DNA from: Nymphaea colorata
Lineage: Eukaryota > Streptophyta > Magnoliopsida > Nymphaeales > Nymphaeaceae
Reading direction: 5' to 3'
Length of the DNA stretch: 64,000 bases
NCBI RefSeq assembly: GCF_008831285.2
Contig: NC_045142.1
Span: 21,763,354 to 21,827,353 of the forward strand
This document shows positions 48,701-64,000 of the stretch, piece by piece (within the stretch, counting starts at the first letter, position 1; the number at the start of each line of letters is the position of its first letter). The position numbers were made by a program, and so were the translations under genes. The notes below the pieces were generated by a model, which did not search any database, was not told the origin of the DNA, and was given only the letters and a program-made list of their open reading frames with translations.

Positions 48701-50081
48701 AACAATTGCAAAAATTTAAATGTTGTGCAATTTTTTTATCATGATACCATACCACCCAAAATCATGTTCTGTTGTCATGGACAAGAATTTTAGTCAAGGT
48801 TTGCAAAAAAAATGCACTTTCTCCCAAAAATGCTTTCGGATTCTGAAACATATAGCATTAAAGCTGTAGTATTTTTCGTAATTGTCACCAACATCTGATG
48901 TGCTGTCGTCAACAACGATGTCACCATGTGATCACATCTCACAGCGGACAATAGATGCACATCACACATAAGGAAAGAACTTTCAAGAATTCGGCGCAAA
49001 GACCCAAGGGTAGATACAGACAAGTCAATGCTGCTGGCGATGGAAAACTAGATACAAGTCTACTTACAACATTCCTTTCAACTCTTCACCTTGTAATACC
49101 CAGAAATGACCATCACCGCATCCCATTGAGCATCAGCACCTGTATTTAAAATTCATAAAGTTAGGACAGCACGTTCATACTACTTGGAGAGAACAAGAAA
49201 TGAAAAGGAGACGAATGTAGCAGGGAAATAACTTTAAAGCTATAATAAAGGAGGTCGTTTCACCAATCTGAACCATATTTCCAGTCCTTGAATATTTATG
49301 GAGTTGAGCAGATATGTTGAACTCTTAACATTGCACAAAGGCCAAACTTCAGAAAATAACTACATTCTTTTAGATATATCAGCTACACCTACTCCAGAGC
49401 TACTGGATTTTTTTTTTCTTTTGTCAATTGGCTGTGATAATATCGATACAAGAAATGAGTTGTACTTTTTGTTAAAGACTGTCATGCTTTTGCTGTTGTT
49501 ATGGTTAATGAAATCAGTTTTATTCCATTGCCACTTGTTAATAAATGCAATGGCCGAATATTTTCTTTACACCAACATCAGGAAGATTATCTGTATAATG
49601 ACGATAATTTCTGAATGATGGGATAGCACAATCACACAACTACAACCAAGGGCCTGGCATCCATAAGTTACTCTACTCATCTACTATTATTCCATTTCTG
49701 TTGTAACTGAAACTTTCTGTTTGACCATTTTGACAGAAATGGGTATTAGAGTAAATGGAAATTAGCAAGTACAAAATTTATTATTGAATTTTAGGATGCC
49801 ATAGGGTATAGAAGGTCCATGATTGAGATATGAGTGTAGAACTATATCCTCGCCAATCTGGCCATAGATCTACACTCCATTGTAATAAAATGGACAGTCA
49901 TGCAGGCAACTAACTAGAAAGCATGGAAACTTGGAAATTGAAATTTATAGAACGTTTTGAATGATTTACTCAACAATAACTCTTCCATTATGGTGGAAAC
50001 TTGATTATTGATTTTCTAACGGCATAACTATTTCCTGTCAGTATTAACAGAACAAGTTTCCATGGATGGGTATTATTGACC

Positions 50082-50087
50082 TTTATT
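50082..50087 (-). terminator. Candidate poly(A) signal of the helicase gene
   Basis: TTTATT on the plus strand is AATAAA on the minus strand, about 260 bp beyond the helicase stop codon at 50344-50346. The distance suits a plant 3' UTR, but the motif is common in AT-rich DNA. Confidence 0.3.
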
Positions 50088-50343
50088 AGTATCTATATAT
50101 ATCTTTCAAAGGATAATTAGTACTTGTTATCTAATAGATAATCTGTTCCTCATTTCAGGTCATGCATTCCCTTGAAAGTATAAACACTTTGCCCAGTTCA
50201 AATAGAATAGATGCAAATTATTGCAGGAAAATCTGGCCACTTGGGAACTGAAAATCCGGTAATTACCTGTTTGTTAATCTTCAGAACCAGAACCTGGACT
50301 TCCATTGATTGTTTTAAATGTGAAATGTGAAGGAAAAACCACC

Positions 50344-63751
<13,408 letters not shown>

Positions 63752-64000
63752 CTGTAACCATATTGGACAAGATGAACTTCACTGAGGATGAAAACACAGT
63801 ATGTAACTTCAAAAATTGCAATATCTGCATGCAAAAGAAATTATAAAGAGGCAATGCAAATTTTTACGAAAATAAATACAAAGCTAATATGATAAACTAT
63901 CAGTGTGCAATTCCCTTCTCGATGTACCAAGGCACAGCATTTAACTTTAAGCGAGACTATCTTCTGGCTTTCATGGTTTTCAAGTGGCAAAGTAACTTTT

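Larger units (their letters stand above)
39871..50081. other. Intergenic region between the WRKY55-like gene and the helicase gene
   Basis: About 10 kb without a recognisable gene. It contains a degenerate TRIM (40152-40541), TA tracts (41390-41411, 41799-41817, 42428-42451), a roughly 1-kb duplication (42475-44560), two inverted copies of one MITE family (44140 and 45417) and a compound microsatellite at 44719-44797. The stretch 48900-50080 is less repetitive and may include 3' UTR of the helicase gene. Confidence 0.6.

Noticed and set aside
49298-49618. 106-codon plus-strand frame with hydrophobic stretches
   Set aside because: AT-rich, Leu/Ile-rich translation of non-coding DNA, lying in the probable 3' flank of the helicase gene; no homologue recognised.

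Overview
This window is nuclear DNA of a flowering plant. The evidence is GT-AG introns in every gene, two group III WRKY factors, a gene matching a plant-specific family, Copia and non-autonomous LTR retrotransposons primed by initiator Met-tRNA, many MITE-like elements, and AT-rich intergenic DNA full of TA, CT and GT microsatellites. I cannot name the species. I see no bacterial or organellar genes, CRISPR array or rRNA, and recognised no tRNA.

Four protein genes are supported, all of them split. (1) 4092-15162, minus strand, with a 5' leader exon near 17.55-17.75 kb: about 249 residues in eight coding exons. It resembles a plant-specific family of unknown function that I recall as DUF7795. 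(2) 22946-26898, plus strand: a complete 301-residue group III WRKY factor of WRKY54/70 type. (3) 36905-39591, minus strand: a complete 287-residue group III WRKY factor of WRKY55 type. (4) 50344 to beyond the right edge, minus strand: the last eight exons (275 codons) of a DEAD-box RNA helicase.

Two young LTR retrotransposons sit inside introns. A 2.1-kb element with no polymerase lies in the last long intron of gene 1 and carries a GC-rich internal segment of unknown origin. A 4.2-kb Copia element lies antisense in the last intron of the helicase gene. It has a perfect 5-bp target duplication but a broken gag, no protease, unequal LTRs and a 135-bp in-frame duplication in its RNase H region. 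Both host genes keep readable exons and splice sites around the insertions.

Between the genes lie MITE-like elements, several with TAA or TTAAA target duplications, a degenerate TRIM, tandem duplications and microsatellites. The two WRKY genes face each other tail to tail about 10 kb apart. A WRKY54/WRKY55 neighbour pair also exists in Arabidopsis, so the pairing is probably ancestral. I found no convincing new biological system. The best leads are the WRKY pair, a microsatellite that forms a 5' splice site in the first WRKY gene, the cargo of the non-autonomous element, and a MITE insertion whose empty site survives in a neighbouring duplicate.
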